Origin: Microbacterium sp.
GTDB lineage: Bacteria > Actinomycetota > Actinomycetes > Actinomycetales > Microbacteriaceae
Reading direction: 5' to 3'
Assembly (NCBI GenBank): GCA_003248845.1
Contig: QFPD01000117.1
Location: 1-6,693, forward strand
DNA length: 6,693 bases
Both the position numbers and the translations under genes were made by a program. Positions within the stretch are counted from its first letter, which is position 1, and each line of letters opens with the position of its first letter. Of the stretch, positions 5,504 to 6,693 are shown piece after piece. The notes under the pieces were generated by a model. It did not search any database and was not told the origin of the DNA. It saw only the letters and a list, made by a program, of their open reading frames with translations.

Positions 5504-6693
5504 CCGGAATCCTCCGTCGTCGTCGTGCCGGCGGCGGTCTCGTCCTCCGTGGCCGCGCGTTCGAACTGGGCGCGATAGAGGCGCCAGTATGCACCCTCCG
5601 CCGCGATGAGCTCGTCATGCGTGCCCTTCTCGACGATGTCGCCGTGCTCCATCACGAGGATGAGGTCGGCGTCGCGGATCGTCGAGAGCCGGTGCGCGAT
5701 GACGAACGACGTGCGGCCCTCCCGCAGCGCCGCCATCGCGTGCTGCAGAAGAAGCTCCGTGCGCGTGTCGACCGAGCTCGTCGCCTCATCGAGGATGAGC
5801 ACGCTCGGGGATGCCACGAAGGCGCGCGCGATCGTCAGCAGCTGCTTCTCGCCCGCCGAGACGTTCGCGGCATCCTCGTCGAGCACCGTGTCGTACCCGT
5901 CGGGGAGGGTATGGACGAAGCGATCGACGCGCGTCGCGACGGCGGCTTCATAGATCTCCACGTCGGAGGCCTCTTCGTTGCCGTAGCGGATGTTCTCGCG
6001 AATCGTGCCGGCGAACAGCCACGGGTCCTGCAGCACCATGCCGGTCCGGGAGCGCACGTCGTCTCGTGTCAGCTCGGCGATGTCCTGACCGTCGAGGAGG
6101 ATCCGCCCGCCGTCGAGCTCATAGAAGCGCATCAGCAGGTTCACGAGCGTCGTCTTGCCGGCGCCGGTCGGGCCGACGATCGCGACCGTCTGACCCGGCT
6201 CCACGCGGAATGACAGGTCGCGGATCAGCGGCTTGTCGGGCGCGTAGCCGAAGGCGACATGCTCGAACTCGATGACGCCCGCCCCGTCCTCGATCGTGGG
6301 CGCGTCCTCGGCATCGGGCACCTGCTCCTCTTCGTCGAGCAGCTCGAAGACGCGCTCGGCCGACGCCGTTCCGGACTGCACGACCGCAGCCATGCCACCC
6401 AGCTCGCTGAGCGGCTGGGTGAACTGCTGCGAGTACTGGATGAAGGCCTGCACGTCACCGAGGCGCAGCTGACCCGACGCGACCATGAGGCCCCCGAGTA
6501 CCGCGATGCCGACGTAGCTGAGCGAGCCGATGAACATCATGGCGGGCATCATGAGGCCGGAGAGGAACTGGGCCCTGAACGCGGCCTGGTAGAGCTCCTC
6601 GTTCTCTTCCTGGAACTTCGCGCGCGAGTCCTCCTCTCGCCCGAAGACGCGCACGAGCGCGTGACCCGAGAACGACTCCTCCACGCGCGCGTT
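5500..6693 (-). CDS. ABC exporter subunit, fused membrane and ATPase domains (MsbA/MdlB-like), 5'-truncated by window edge
   Basis: The C-terminal 397 residues of a type IV (MsbA-like) ABC exporter half-transporter. The frame is open to the right edge (Asn-Ala-Arg before the GTG at 6684), and [17 protein letters not shown] is an internal motif of this family's membrane domain, so the first four membrane helices lie outside the window. Two helices are visible (about 6465-6570 in bases). The ATPase domain then shows an A-loop Tyr in FGYAPDK, Walker [10 protein letters not shown] (6148-6174), Q-loop Gln (6028-6030), an unusual signature NVSAGEKQ (SAGEK at 5845-5859 instead of SGGQ), Walker B ILDEA with intact catalytic Glu (5785-5787) and the switch His (5692-5694). 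An intact Walker B with an atypical signature is the pattern of one half of a heterodimeric exporter. The TauE gene overlaps its stop. Substrate unknown; lipids or drugs are typical. Confidence 0.93.
   Translation of the reverse strand, partial: NARVEESFSGHALVRVFGREEDSRAKFQEENEELYQAAFRAQFLSGLMMPAMMFIGSLSYVGIAVLGGLMVASGQLRLGDVQAFIQYSQQFTQPLSELGGMAAVVQSGTASAERVFELLDEEEQVPDAEDAPTIEDGAGVIEFEHVAFGYAPDKPLIRDLSFRVEPGQTVAIVGPTGAGKTTLVNLLMRFYELDGGRILLDGQDIAELTRDDVRSRTGMVLQDPWLFAGTIRENIRYGNEEASDVEIYEAAVATRVDRFVHTLPDGYDTVLDEDAANVSAGEKQLLTIARAFVASPSVLILDEATSSVDTRTELLLQHAMAALREGRTSFVIAHRLSTIRDADLILVMEHGDIVEKGTHDELIAAEGAYWRLYRAQFERAATEDETAAGTTTTEDSG
5511..5515 (-). promoter_or_regulatory. Strong ribosome-binding site (GGAGG) for the TauE/SafE gene
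   Basis: On the - strand GGAGG lies seven bases before the ATG at 5503, inside the last codons of the ABC transporter gene. It fixes the start at the ATG that overlaps the ABC stop codon. Confidence 0.8.

Larger units (their letters stand above)
373..5875. repeat. Dispersed 7-mer GGATGCC/GGCATCC, 13 copies
   Basis: GGATGCC begins at 990, 1470, 2630, 3024, 3452, 4204 and 5809; GGCATCC begins at 373, 2595, 3889, 3943, 4284 and 5869. Eleven copies lie in six of the seven genes and two in the 143-base convergent gap. Orientation is balanced (7 to 6). Within genes, six copies are read as GAT-GCC (Asp-Ala), three as GCA-TCC (Ala-Ser) and two as GGC-ATC-C (Gly-Ile-Pro). Positions were found by eye. 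Function unknown. Confidence 0.6.

Noticed and set aside
4683..5618. 311-codon - strand frame overlapping the TauE gene
   Set aside because: Arg/Pro-rich out-of-frame reading of a clear membrane protein gene.
6682..6684. GTG at 6684 as the ABC gene start
   Set aside because: The sequence around it is an internal motif of the exporter membrane domain, and the frame continues to the window edge.

Overview
The window is GC-rich (roughly two thirds G+C by eye), densely coding, and uses GTG as well as ATG starts. The gene types (UPF0336/MaoC dehydratase pair next to murB, TauE/SafE exporter, actinobacterial phosphoesterase) and two start sites that look leaderless point to a high-GC Gram-positive actinobacterium. 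A Microbacterium-like member of the Microbacteriaceae is my best guess, but this rests on family resemblance and not on a search.

Layout, left to right. The + strand carries the 3' part of a phosphoesterase/phospholipase-C-like hydrolase gene (1-1275, cut by the left edge) and, after 36 bases, a complete class I/II PLP aminotransferase (1312-2511). A 143-base gap between convergent genes holds a strong 14-bp hairpin and a cluster of short repeats. From 2655 to the right edge everything lies on the - strand. Read in the direction of transcription these are: the 3' part of an ABC exporter subunit gene (5500 to the right edge), a TauE/SafE permease (4703-5503), a HadA-like dehydratase subunit (4224-4673), a HadB-like MaoC hydratase (3805-4227) and murB (2655-3803).

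The - strand genes form two tight blocks. The ABC and TauE genes overlap by 4 bases, with a strong Shine-Dalgarno sequence in front of the TauE start. The dehydratase pair overlaps by 4 bases, and the second dehydratase stops one base before the murB GTG, so hadA-like, hadB-like and murB should be one operon linking a fatty-acyl dehydratase to peptidoglycan precursor synthesis. The 29-base gap between the blocks contains TAGGAT six bases before the hadA-like GTG. This is the same geometry as TACGCT before the aminotransferase GTG.

I do not see a new multi-gene system; most of the content is housekeeping. The least expected signal is a dispersed 7-mer, GGATGCC/GGCATCC. It occurs 13 times on both strands, in and between genes, clearly more often than base composition would suggest, and it appears to dictate the use of the codons GAT and GCA in its contexts.
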